Origin: an uncultured Collinsella sp.
Lineage (GTDB): Bacteria > Actinomycetota > Coriobacteriia > Coriobacteriales > Coriobacteriaceae
Assembly (NCBI GenBank): GCA_958427145.1
Contig: CAUAAZ010000003.1
Location: 51,720 to 115,719 of the forward strand
Direction: 5' to 3'
Length of the DNA: 64,000 nt
This document shows, one piece after another, positions 40,069-48,096 of the stretch (position 1 is its first letter; each line of letters opens with the position of its first letter). Under the pieces are notes generated by a model. That model did not search any database. It saw only the letters and a program-made list of their open reading frames with translations, and was not told the origin of the DNA. The position numbers and the translations under genes were made by a program.

Positions 40069-41553
40069 CTACAGGCAGACGCCGTCTTTCCAGATACTGA
40101 TCTCGTGGCAGCCGCGGCGCTCGGCACTCGTTAGCTTACCGCTCGCTGTATCCAGTACCAGCTGATACAGGTCGCGGGCAGCCTCGTCGAGCGTGCGTTC
40201 GCCTGTGGCAATCACGCCGGCGTTAAAGTCCATCCAGTTGGCCTTGTGGTCGCACAGACGCTGATTGGTGAACACCTTGAGGGTGGGCGCCGGTGCACCA
40301 AACGGCGTGCCGCGTCCAGTCGAGAACAGAATCATGTGACAGCCAGCAGCCGTCAACGCCGTGGTGGATACCATGTCGTTGCCCGGGCCGCACAGCATGT
40401 TCAAGCCATGCTTGGTAACCTGACCGGCATACGGCAGCACGTCGACGATGGGTGCGGAGCCGCCCTTCTGCACGCAGCCGCAGCTCTTGTCCTCGAGCGT
40501 GGTGATGCCACCGTCCTTGTTACCGGGACTCGGGTTCTCGTAGACCACCTCACCATGGCTAATAAAGTAATCCTTAAAACCGTTAAGCATGTCAGAGGCA
40601 GCGTTAAAGACCTGCTCGTTCTCGCAGCGATCGAGCAGGATGCTCTCCGCGCCAAACATCTCGGGCACTTCGGTGAGCACCGACGTGCCACCGCGGGCGA
40701 CGACCATATCGCTCACGCGACCGATCGTGGGGTTGGCGGTAATGCCCGAAAGACCGTCAGAGCCGCCGCACTTAAGACCAATAACCAGCTCGGAGGCCGG
40801 AATGGGCTCACGCTTGGCCTGCTTGGCCAAGTCAGCCAGCTCGGACAGAATCTTGTGCCCCTCGATCTGCTCGTCGGCTACATCCTGGCAGGTGAGAAAA
40901 CGAACGCGCTCGTGATCGAAGTCACCGAGCTCGTCGAGCACCTGCTGATGCGTGCAGTTCTCGCAACCGAGCGACAAGAACAGCACGCCCGCGGCGTTTG
41001 CGTGACGCGACAGCGCCACCAGCAGACGACGGGTCTGGGCATGGTCGGCGCCGGTCTGTGAGCAACCGAACGGATGCGGGAAGTAATAGACGCCCTCCAA
41101 CGAGCCCTCGACCAGGTCCTGAGCCTGCTCGCACATGGCACGAGCGACTTCGTTGACGCAACCGACGGTGGGAATGATCCACAGCTCATTGCGCGTGGCG
41201 GCACGACCGTCGGCACGGCGGAAGCCCATAAAGGTCTCTGCCTCGACCGGTTCAACGACCGGATGTGTCGGATTGTAGGTGTACTCGACCTCACCCGAGA
41301 GGTTGGTCTTCACGTTGTGCGTGTGCAGCCACTGGCCGGGCTGGATGTCCTTCGTCACGTGGCCGATGGGAAGACCGTACTTGATGACATCCTCACCGGC
41401 TGCAATGGCGCGCACGGCCATCTTGTGGCCCTGCGGGATATCCTCCGCGGCAACGACCTCGCCCACGCCGGGAACCTCGACGGCAGCACCCTTGGCGAGC
41501 GGCGACAGCGCAACGATGACGTTGTCAGCCGGATTGATCTGGATAGTGTTCAT
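40069..41553 (-). CDS. uxaA: Altronate dehydratase
   Basis: A 494-residue enzyme converting D-altronate to KDG. The N-terminal SAF-type domain (about 1-95; HKMAVRAIAAGEDVIKYG, HTHNVKTNL) is followed by the large catalytic domain with FPHPFGCSQTG, LGCENC, IGLKCGGSDG and the C-terminal FSTGRGTPFG and NAGVIATG. Length matches UxaA. It is the last gene of the uxaC-transporter-uxaB-uxaA operon, 78 bp after uxaB, with a hairpin in the gap. Its product KDG is the substrate of KdgK at 11074. Confidence 0.95.
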   Translation of the reverse strand: MNTIQINPADNVIVALSPLAKGAAVEVPGVGEVVAAEDIPQGHKMAVRAIAAGEDVIKYGLPIGHVTKDIQPGQWLHTHNVKTNLSGEVEYTYNPTHPVVEPVEAETFMGFRRADGRAATRNELWIIPTVGCVNEVARAMCEQAQDLVEGSLEGVYYFPHPFGCSQTGADHAQTRRLLVALSRHANAAGVLFLSLGCENCTHQQVLDELGDFDHERVRFLTCQDVADEQIEGHKILSELADLAKQAKREPIPASELVIGLKCGGSDGLSGITANPTIGRVSDMVVARGGTSVLTEVPEMFGAESILLDRCENEQVFNAASDMLNGFKDYFISHGEVVYENPSPGNKDGGITTLEDKSCGCVQKGGSAPIVDVLPYAGQVTKHGLNMLCGPGNDMVSTTALTAAGCHMILFSTGRGTPFGAPAPTLKVFTNQRLCDHKANWMDFNAGVIATGERTLDEAARDLYQLVLDTASGKLTSAERRGCHEISIWKDGVCL

Positions 41554-41596
41554 TACAAAGAGTCCTAACCCTACAGGTTGAGCAGAAGTCGAGTGA

Positions 41597-41620
41597 CGCC
41601 CGCCAGTTACCCGGCGGGCG
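41597..41620. promoter_or_regulatory. Intercistronic hairpin uxaB-uxaA
   Basis: CGCCCGCC (41597-41604) pairs with GGCGGGCG (41613-41620). No U-tract follows in the direction of transcription, so it more likely protects or processes the message than terminates it. A similar GC-rich hairpin (CCCGGT...ACCGGG) lies at about 43172-43195 between the transporter gene and uxaB. Confidence 0.6.
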
Positions 41621-41631
41621 TACAGAAGGAT

Positions 41632-43146
41632 TTAGGCCTGAGCGTTCGCGAACGCCTGCTTGACGCCCTCGGAGCGCACGACGGCGAGAGCGTTGACGAC
41701 AAACTCCTCCAGGCCGGCTATCTGCGTAAGATCCTCGCCCCACATTTGCTCGTTGGTGAGCACATCGTGCACCAGCTCGGCGTCGTCGGCGCCGGCGCGG
41801 GCAGCATAGAAGTCGAGCACGAAGGCGTCGTCCTGAGCGGTGTACTCGGTGCCGTCAGAGCGACGCAGGTGCAGGCCGTCGCCCTCGCGGGACACGAGCT
41901 CCTGCGTGTAGAAGGAGATGAGCGTGGCCAGGCTCGTCGCCAGGCACTTGGGCAGGTTGCCGGTCTCGGCAACGTAGTCCTTGAGCGTAGGCAGGTCGCG
42001 GGCACGCCACTTAGCCGTGGAGTTGAGGCAGATGGAGAGCAGCGCGTGGTCGATAAACGGATTGTCGAAGCGGTTCTCGACGGCGGCGGCAAAGGCCTTG
42101 CAATCCTCGGCATCCAGGTCGGTGGCGAGCGTCGGGATGACCTCGTCGTAGAGCATGGTGTTCATGAAGCCGCGGACGATCTCGTCGTGCATGCAATCGC
42201 GCACGATATCAAAGCCGGCAACCCAGGAACCCGGAACAAAGGCGGTGTGGGCGCCGTTGAGGATGCGGACCTTGCGCTTCTTGTACGGGGTGACGTCGGG
42301 GGTCACAAAGACACCCGGCAGACCGGCCTTCACGAAGGGCAGACGCTCCTTGAGCGACTCGTCACCCTGGATGCCCCACATCTGGAAGGGCTCGCGCACG
42401 GCCAAGAACGGATCCTCATAGCCCAAGCGCTCGGCCACGGCAGCGGCCTCCTTGGGATCGCGGATGCGACCCGGAACGATGGTGTCGACGAGCGTGGTGC
42501 AGACGGTGCAGTCGTTGGCCATCCACTGCGAAAACTCGTCCTCCCAGCCCCAGTCGCTCACGTACTGGTTCATAATGCGCAGCAGCTCCTCGCCGTTATG
42601 GTCGATGAGCTCGCAGGCGAGCACGATGACGCCCGGCTTGCCGGCAGCCCAGCGGGCATGGAGCACCTGGGCAAGCTTGGCAGGGAAGCTCGCGGGGGGC
42701 ATGTCGTCGGCCTTGCAGGACGGATCGTAGGCGATACCGGCCTCGGTGGTGTTGGAGACGATAATCTCCAGGTCGTCGGAAACGGCGACCTCCATCATGG
42801 CACGGTAGTCAGCCTCGCGATACGGATTGAGGCAACGGCTGCAGGCGCTGATCACGCGGGAATCGTCAACCGTGTCACCGTTCTCCTTGCCGCGCACCAG
42901 TACGGTGTACAGGCCATCCTGGTCATTGATACCATCGGCGAAATCGAAGGCGCCGCTGATGGGCTGCAACATGACGACCTTGCCGTTCCAACCGGTGGCC
43001 TCGTTGCCCATATCGAAGAAACGATCGACGAAGGCGCGCAGGAAATTGCCCTCGCCAAACTGCAGGACCTTCTCGGGGGCGTCCTTGGGCAGCACGTAGC
43101 CCTCGTAGCCGATCTTCTCGAGCGTCTCGTAGCTGATGTTATTCAT
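41632..43146 (-). CDS. uxaB: Tagaturonate reductase (mannitol dehydrogenase family)
   Basis: A 504-residue NAD-dependent polyol/uronate dehydrogenase that reduces tagaturonate to altronate. The N-terminal Rossmann part starts VLQFGEGNFLRAFVDRF (about 27-43), and the catalytic helix KVRILNGAHTAFVPGSW holds the conserved K/N/H residues. Assignment to UxaB rather than fructuronate reductase UxuB rests on the neighbouring uxaA and uxaC and absence of uxuA in the window. ATG 43146 is preceded by GAGAGGAAAACC. Confidence 0.93.
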   Translation of the reverse strand: MNNISYETLEKIGYEGYVLPKDAPEKVLQFGEGNFLRAFVDRFFDMGNEATGWNGKVVMLQPISGAFDFADGINDQDGLYTVLVRGKENGDTVDDSRVISACSRCLNPYREADYRAMMEVAVSDDLEIIVSNTTEAGIAYDPSCKADDMPPASFPAKLAQVLHARWAAGKPGVIVLACELIDHNGEELLRIMNQYVSDWGWEDEFSQWMANDCTVCTTLVDTIVPGRIRDPKEAAAVAERLGYEDPFLAVREPFQMWGIQGDESLKERLPFVKAGLPGVFVTPDVTPYKKRKVRILNGAHTAFVPGSWVAGFDIVRDCMHDEIVRGFMNTMLYDEVIPTLATDLDAEDCKAFAAAVENRFDNPFIDHALLSICLNSTAKWRARDLPTLKDYVAETGNLPKCLATSLATLISFYTQELVSREGDGLHLRRSDGTEYTAQDDAFVLDFYAARAGADDAELVHDVLTNEQMWGEDLTQIAGLEEFVVNALAVVRSEGVKQAFANAQA

Positions 43147-43224
43147 AGAGGTTTTCCTCTCAACTCAAGTCCCGGTACGGCATCGCCGCACCGGGTTGCA
43201 TTCATGATTTTTCAAGCAGCGGGG

Positions 43225-44730
43225 CTATTTATCGATCGTCTCGATAGTGCTCTCGCCGATCTTGCCGCGCTCCCAGCGACCATTCGACAGGTCGTTGGAA
43301 ATGGAATTGAACTTCTTCTCGGTAATGTCGTAGAGAGCGAAGATGATCAAGGCTGCCACCAGAAGGGCGCAAGCGGGATAAATCGTCAGAGCGCCCTTGA
43401 TGCCAAGCAGCGTGGCGGCCGTCTGGGGCTTATTTGCCACATATCCGGTAAGGGCAAGGATGCCGCCAGAAATGATCGCAGCAAGGGATTGCGCAAGCTT
43501 ACGAGAAAAGTTGAACGCGGCGTAGGTCGTACCCTCCTTGCGGATTCCCGTGTGCCATTCACCGTAATCGATAACATCGGAAACCAGGTTCCAGGTGATA
43601 CCGTTGGGGATGGCAAGCGCGACGTAGCCGATGGTGACGAAGATGATGAACGTCACGGTATTGGTCGGCAGGATGAAGTTGAGGCCGTTTGCCACAGCGC
43701 CGACGATAAAACAGGCGACGCACGTGCGCTTCTTGCCAAAATGCTTGACGAGCGTCGGGATGGCGAGAATGGCGACAACCGACGTTCCGATCATGATGCC
43801 GTTGACAATGGGCTGCAACGCGATGTTACCCAGGTTGTACTGGCAGAAATACACCATCATGGTGTTGTTGGTATTCATGGCCGAGATGGTAAACAGCGTA
43901 AGCAGGATAACTGCTCCCAGGTTCTTGTTGGTGAAAACGACCTTGAAATACGTGCTGAATGCGCTCGACTTCTTGCCGGCCTTTCCCGCAGCCTTCTCCT
44001 CGGCCTGTCGATCGATACGGATATGCTCGCGCGTTCCCAAAAAGCAGATGGCGAATCCGGCGATGCCACACAGTCCCATGACGACAGCTGCAATCGTATA
44101 GCCGTGCGGATTGCCGTCGAGCGTGTCGCCACCCGCAAAGAACAGGACCAATGGGATGAACGCTACGCCCGTGATGAGCTGTGCGCAAAGCGAACCGGCC
44201 TGGCGCGTTGACGCCATGTGCGCGCGGTCATCGACGTCACGCGTCATTACCGTGGCCAGAGATCCGTACGGCACGTTGGTGAAGCTGTATACGACGCCCC
44301 AGATCATGTAAGTTATCAGCGCATAGGCAATTTTACCTGCCATGGGAATATCGGGCGCAGTGAAGGTCACCACGGTTAGAACGGCAAGGATCACGGCCGA
44401 AACCATCATGACCGGACGAAACCGACCGTGCTTGCCAATCTTCTTTCTACCGTCGACGAATGCACCGGCAATCGGGTCCATGAACGCATCGAAAATCTTG
44501 GTGACGGCGAAAATCAGGCTCACTACGCCCGGCGAAATCAGACAGATGTCAGTGTAGAACTTGGTCAGATAGGCTTGACCAAGATCGAACATGAATCCAT
44601 TGCCCAAATCGCCAAAGCCATAGCAGATTTTCTCACGCCAGCTCAGCTTGATATCCTGCGAGCTCTGCATAGATCTCGAATCCGCCTGAGCAGACACGAT
44701 CTGCTCGTTTTTCTGTTGCCCTGTTCCCAT
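43225..44730 (-). CDS. GPH-family sugar:cation symporter, probable hexuronate transporter
   Basis: A 501-residue transporter of the glycoside-pentoside-hexuronide:cation symporter family with 12 predicted helices. Motifs: KICYGFGDLGNGFMFDL at the start of helix 1, AVTKIFDAFMDPIAGAFVD and the KHGRFRP loop, and DVIDYGEWHTG late in the protein. It lies between uxaC and uxaB, so galacturonate, glucuronate or a short uronide is the likely substrate. The ATG at 44730 has GGGAGGGACC directly before it. The neighbours overlap closely (50 bp to uxaC). Confidence 0.92.
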   Translation of the reverse strand: MGTGQQKNEQIVSAQADSRSMQSSQDIKLSWREKICYGFGDLGNGFMFDLGQAYLTKFYTDICLISPGVVSLIFAVTKIFDAFMDPIAGAFVDGRKKIGKHGRFRPVMMVSAVILAVLTVVTFTAPDIPMAGKIAYALITYMIWGVVYSFTNVPYGSLATVMTRDVDDRAHMASTRQAGSLCAQLITGVAFIPLVLFFAGGDTLDGNPHGYTIAAVVMGLCGIAGFAICFLGTREHIRIDRQAEEKAAGKAGKKSSAFSTYFKVVFTNKNLGAVILLTLFTISAMNTNNTMMVYFCQYNLGNIALQPIVNGIMIGTSVVAILAIPTLVKHFGKKRTCVACFIVGAVANGLNFILPTNTVTFIIFVTIGYVALAIPNGITWNLVSDVIDYGEWHTGIRKEGTTYAAFNFSRKLAQSLAAIISGGILALTGYVANKPQTAATLLGIKGALTIYPACALLVAALIIFALYDITEKKFNSISNDLSNGRWERGKIGESTIETIDK

Positions 44731-44780
44731 ATGGTCCCTCCCCTTTGCAACCGATTTCACCAATCGGAGCACATACAGAT

Positions 44781-46208
44781 CTATGCCTCGACGGTGCCCA
44801 GATCGAAGCCAAAATAGCGAACGGAATTGTTGTAGCTGATATCGCGCACGATGGTGCCCAGCAGCTCCATGTCGGCCGGATACTTGCCCTGCTCAACCCA
44901 CTCGCCGATCACGCTGCACAGCACGCGACGGAAATACTCGTGGCGCGGATAGGACAGGAAGGAGCGGGAGTCGGTGAGCATGCCGACAAAGTTGCCCAGG
45001 ACGCCCTCGTTGGCCAGAGCCGTGAGCTGCTCGCGCATACCGACCTCGTTGTCGTTGAACCACCAGGCGGAACCGTTCTGGATCTTACCGGCAGTCGGAG
45101 CCTCCTGGAAACAGCCCATCACGGTATCGATCATGGTGTTGTCGATGGGATTCAAGCTGTACAGGATGGTCTTGGGCAAGCCGCAGGTCTCCTGGATGGA
45201 GTTGAGGAAATCGGCGAGCTGGTCGGACGGCGTGTAGTTGGAGATGCAGTCATAACCGGTATCGGGGCCGAGCTTGGCAAACATAGCGCGGTTGTTGTCG
45301 CGCTTGCAGCCAAAGTGCAGCTGCATGGCCCAGCCCAGGCGGACATACTCGCCGGCGACAAACTGCATAAAGGCGGTCTTGTACTTGAGGACCTCTTCCT
45401 CGGTGAGCGGCTCGGCAGCCAGGCCCTTGGCAAAGATGGCCTCAATCTCATCGGCGGTAGCCGGGACATACATAACGTAGTCGAGTGCGTGGTCGGAGGC
45501 GCGGCAGCCCAGCTCGTGGGCAACATCGTAGCGCTTGGAGATGGCGGACTTCATGCCCTCAAAGTCGCTGACCTCAATGCCGGCAACCTCGGAAAGGTGC
45601 TTGCAGTAGTCGGCGAACTCCTGGCCGCGCTCGATGCGCAGAGCGGCGTCGGGGCGCATGGCGGGAACGACCTGAACGTCAAAACTGTCATCGGCGGCAA
45701 TCTTCTTGTGCCACTCAAAGCTGTCGGCGGGGTCGTCGGTAGTGCAGATCATGCGGACGTTGGACTGCTTGATCAGGTTGCGGCAGGTAAAGCTGGCCTC
45801 GGCGAGCTTGGCGTTGGCAAGGTCCCAGACCTCCTGGGCAGTCTTGCCATTGAGGACGCCCTCGTAGCCAAAGTAGCGCTTAAGCTCCAGGTGGCTCCAC
45901 TCAAAGACGGGGTTGCCAACGCAGCGACCCAGGGTCTCGGCCCACTTTTGGAACTTCTCGCGAGCAGGGGCGTCGCCAGTGATAAAACGCTCGTCGACGC
46001 CGTTGGCGCGCATCAGGCGCCACTTGTAGTGGTCGCCGCCCAGCCAAACCTCGGTAATGTTCTCGAAACGCTTGTCCTCCCAGATCTCCTTGGGAGAAAT
46101 GTGGCAATGGTAGTCGACGATGGGCATGCCCTCGGCAAAGTTGCGGAACAGCTCCTCACCGGTCTTGGTGCTCAGCAGGAAATCCTGATCGTCCATAAAG
46201 TTTTTCAT
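44781..46208 (-). CDS. uxaC: Uronate isomerase
   Basis: A 475-residue TIM-barrel isomerase (amidohydrolase superfamily) converting galacturonate to tagaturonate and glucuronate to fructuronate. The motif VDYHCHISPKEI near residue 30 carries the metal-binding HxH; later CTTDDPADS and LTDSRSFLSYPRHEYFRR are typical. I start at ATG 46208 (MKNFMDDQD); the longer frame to 46277 would run through an operator. It is first in the operon, with two GTGAACGTTCAC sites upstream, and so is controlled by the LacI regulator at 46493. Confidence 0.95.
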   Translation of the reverse strand: MKNFMDDQDFLLSTKTGEELFRNFAEGMPIVDYHCHISPKEIWEDKRFENITEVWLGGDHYKWRLMRANGVDERFITGDAPAREKFQKWAETLGRCVGNPVFEWSHLELKRYFGYEGVLNGKTAQEVWDLANAKLAEASFTCRNLIKQSNVRMICTTDDPADSFEWHKKIAADDSFDVQVVPAMRPDAALRIERGQEFADYCKHLSEVAGIEVSDFEGMKSAISKRYDVAHELGCRASDHALDYVMYVPATADEIEAIFAKGLAAEPLTEEEVLKYKTAFMQFVAGEYVRLGWAMQLHFGCKRDNNRAMFAKLGPDTGYDCISNYTPSDQLADFLNSIQETCGLPKTILYSLNPIDNTMIDTVMGCFQEAPTAGKIQNGSAWWFNDNEVGMREQLTALANEGVLGNFVGMLTDSRSFLSYPRHEYFRRVLCSVIGEWVEQGKYPADMELLGTIVRDISYNNSVRYFGFDLGTVEA

Positions 46209-46261
46209 CAAACAGCCCCTTTGCTGGCAAGGCGGGCGCACAATACGCTCGTCATCCTCTA

Positions 46262-46275
46262 GGTGAACGTTCACC
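46262..46275. promoter_or_regulatory. uxa operator 1
   Basis: GGTGAACGTTCACC, a perfect 14-bp palindrome 54 bp upstream of the uxaC start codon. Centre-to-centre distance to operator 2 is 38 bp. Confidence 0.8.
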
Positions 46276-46299
46276 ATCTTAGTGCAAAATGCGTTACAA

Positions 46300-46313
46300 G
46301 GTGAACGTTCACC
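46300..46313. promoter_or_regulatory. uxa operator 2
   Basis: A second perfect GGTGAACGTTCACC palindrome, flanked by A and T to extend to 16 bp. It lies between uxaC and the LacI-family regulator gene and shares its core with the site at 16347-16358. Confidence 0.82.
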
Positions 46314-46389
46314 TAACCATCATGGGGCGAACGGTAGGTTTTGACCGCTTAACGGTTGCCGAGCCATGGACCCTGCGTTGGATCGGCAC

Positions 46390-46432
46390 AAAGAAAGGCC
46401 ACTGACGGCAGATTCGCCATCAGCGGCCTTCG
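46390..46432 (-). terminator. Rho-independent terminator of the uxa regulator gene
   Basis: AAGGCC-CTGA pairs with TCAG-GGCCTT across 46394-46425, followed leftward by TCTTTG. It separates the regulator transcript from the uxa promoter. Confidence 0.75.
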
Positions 46433-46492
46433 AAACAATTTTTCAATCCCCAGCCAAAAAGTACGCGGCAAGTAGGGAACTCCCTAAACGCA

Positions 46493-47572
46493 TTAGATTC
46501 CGGCGAGCTCGCAGTAACGATCGACGTTGCTGGCAAACACCATCTCAACAGCCCCCTTTTGCACAGGCTCCGCCGGCGTCTTTCCCCACAGCAGGTAATC
46601 GCCTAAGGTCTTGGCGCCACGATATGCCAGACTCACCGGGTCCTTGTAGACGATGTTGGTAAAGATGCCCCGACGCAAAGCCAGCGCACTTTCTGGGAAC
46701 AGGTCGTTGCCAATCACCATTACTTCGCCGGCCTTGTTAGCCGAGACAAGCGCATCGGCAATCAGCTCAGAGCCCACGGCGAACACGCTGCAGATCAACT
46801 CGGGGGCTTCCGATGACTTTAGACGCTGGTTGAGCTCGTGCTCGAGCTGCTTGACCTGGGCATGAGCACCGGTCAGATCCTCGACCTGCCAGGGAACATT
46901 GTGCTCGCGAAGGTAATTGTGGAAGGCACGAGCGGTCAAATAGTGCGAGTCGGTATAGGGGTCGCCCGCCAATAAAAGCACGCGGGTATCGATCCCGGAA
47001 GCGTGAACCAGGTTGGCCGCCTGCTCGGCCATCAGGCTTCCCGCTGTGGAGTAGTCGGCCAAACTAGCGCCCAGACGATCGAGGTGAGGGCGGTCGCCGT
47101 CAACGAGCTCAATCGTCACGCCCGCCTCGGCGATCTGCCCCAAAAGCTCAGTCGCACGATCGTCGCCCGGCGCATAGGCGAGCAAACCATCAATCTTCTC
47201 GCCCACCTGCAGACGCTCGTCGATTTGCTCGAGTGCATCAGCGTAGCCGCCCACGCCAAATTCAACGCGTTCAACGGTAATGCCCTGGTCGATGACCTCT
47301 TGCTCAAAGCGATTGCAGCCTTCCCATAGGTAACGATAGAAATAAGCGCCCTCACGCGATGCGCACGGCAGACAAAACAGCAGATTGATGTCCTTACGAC
47401 GCAGGCTCGAAGCACTCGTGTTGCGGTGATAGCCCATCTCCTCAGCCTTAGCATTAACCTTGGCACGCACAGACTCGCTCACGCCGGCCTTGCCCGTAAG
47501 GGCCTTATGCACGGTGTTAATGGAAACGCCAAGCTCGGCGGCTATGTCCTTCATGGTGACGCGTGCGCTCAT
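46493..47572 (-). CDS. LacI-family regulator of the uxa operon
   Basis: A 359-residue repressor with an N-terminal LacI helix-turn-helix (MKDIAAELGVSINTVHKAL) and a periplasmic-binding-protein type 1 effector domain (VELVDGDRPHLDRLGASLADY; LAGDPYTDSHYL). It lies directly upstream of, and on the same strand as, the uxaCBA operon, with two palindromic operators between. Hexuronate or an oxidised intermediate is the likely effector. GGAG lies seven bases before the ATG at 47572. Regulator-operator pairing is inferred from adjacency. Confidence 0.9.
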   Translation of the reverse strand: MSARVTMKDIAAELGVSINTVHKALTGKAGVSESVRAKVNAKAEEMGYHRNTSASSLRRKDINLLFCLPCASREGAYFYRYLWEGCNRFEQEVIDQGITVERVEFGVGGYADALEQIDERLQVGEKIDGLLAYAPGDDRATELLGQIAEAGVTIELVDGDRPHLDRLGASLADYSTAGSLMAEQAANLVHASGIDTRVLLLAGDPYTDSHYLTARAFHNYLREHNVPWQVEDLTGAHAQVKQLEHELNQRLKSSEAPELICSVFAVGSELIADALVSANKAGEVMVIGNDLFPESALALRRGIFTNIVYKDPVSLAYRGAKTLGDYLLWGKTPAEPVQKGAVEMVFASNVDRYCELAGI

Positions 47573-47667
47573 AGGGTTACTCCGGTACAGACGGGCAGCT
47601 AATAAATAATTCAGTTAACGATACCCCAAAAAATGCATGTCTACTCGCCGCACTCACGCTCGAATGT

Positions 47668-47702
47668 GTAAAAAGCCCCGCGAACGGATGCTCGCGGGGC
47701 GT
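47668..47702 (-). terminator. Rho-independent terminator of the feo cluster
   Basis: GCCCCGCGA and TCGCGGGGC (about 47675-47700) form a perfect stem, followed leftward by TTTTTACAC. It lies past the small Cys-rich gene. Confidence 0.88.
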
Positions 47703-47719
47703 TCAAGATACCCAGTTGT

Positions 47720-47920
47720 TTATTTGACACCGCGGCCTAAATTCTCAGCCACTTTGTCGACGCCTTTCAGTGCGGCGCACGTCTTTTTGTTGGAGCAATG
47801 CCCGGTGCAAACGCCGCCCTGAGCGCAGTCGGCGCAAGTGCCCTTGCGGTAGATGCGCACGCATACCGCGACAAACGCAATACCGATAACAGCCAGTACA
47901 ACAATATCGATAGGTGCCAT
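47720..47920 (-). CDS. FeoB-associated Cys-rich membrane protein
   Basis: A 66-residue protein with one N-terminal transmembrane helix (about 4-22) and a cytoplasmic cysteine cluster (CADCAQGGVCTGHCSNKKTC), the pattern of FeoB-associated Cys-rich proteins (FeoC-like, sometimes called FeoP). These are thought to help ferrous iron passage or Fe-S handling beside FeoB. It lies 176 bp after feoB on the same strand, beyond a terminator, so it may have its own promoter. Confidence 0.88.
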   Translation of the reverse strand: MAPIDIVVLAVIGIAFVAVCVRIYRKGTCADCAQGGVCTGHCSNKKTCAALKGVDKVAENLGRGVK

Positions 47921-48033
47921 AGCAAGCCTCCTCTAGTTAACCATCACTTACTTTACCCCATTCTCCACCTACCGAATAGGGACAGGTTTAATTTGGTCAG
48001 TTTTATCTGCGGAAATGCCATATCTCTCCCACC

Positions 48034-48066
48034 AAAAAAACCCGAGTGTCGCTGAGACACCCGGGC
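48034..48066 (-). terminator. Rho-independent terminator of feoB
   Basis: CCCG-GTGTC pairs with GACAC-CGGG around GCTGA, followed leftward by TTTTTTGG. It lies 31 bp after the feoB stop. Confidence 0.85.
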
Positions 48067-48096
48067 TCGTGGAAAGGGGCTAATCCTTATTCGGAC

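Noticed and set aside
44747..44768. CAACCGATTTCACCAATCGG upstream of the uxa transporter gene as a further KdgR-like operator
   Set aside because: It shares only AACCGATTTC with the operator; the second arm does not fit and it lies inside the operon, so a chance match is more likely.
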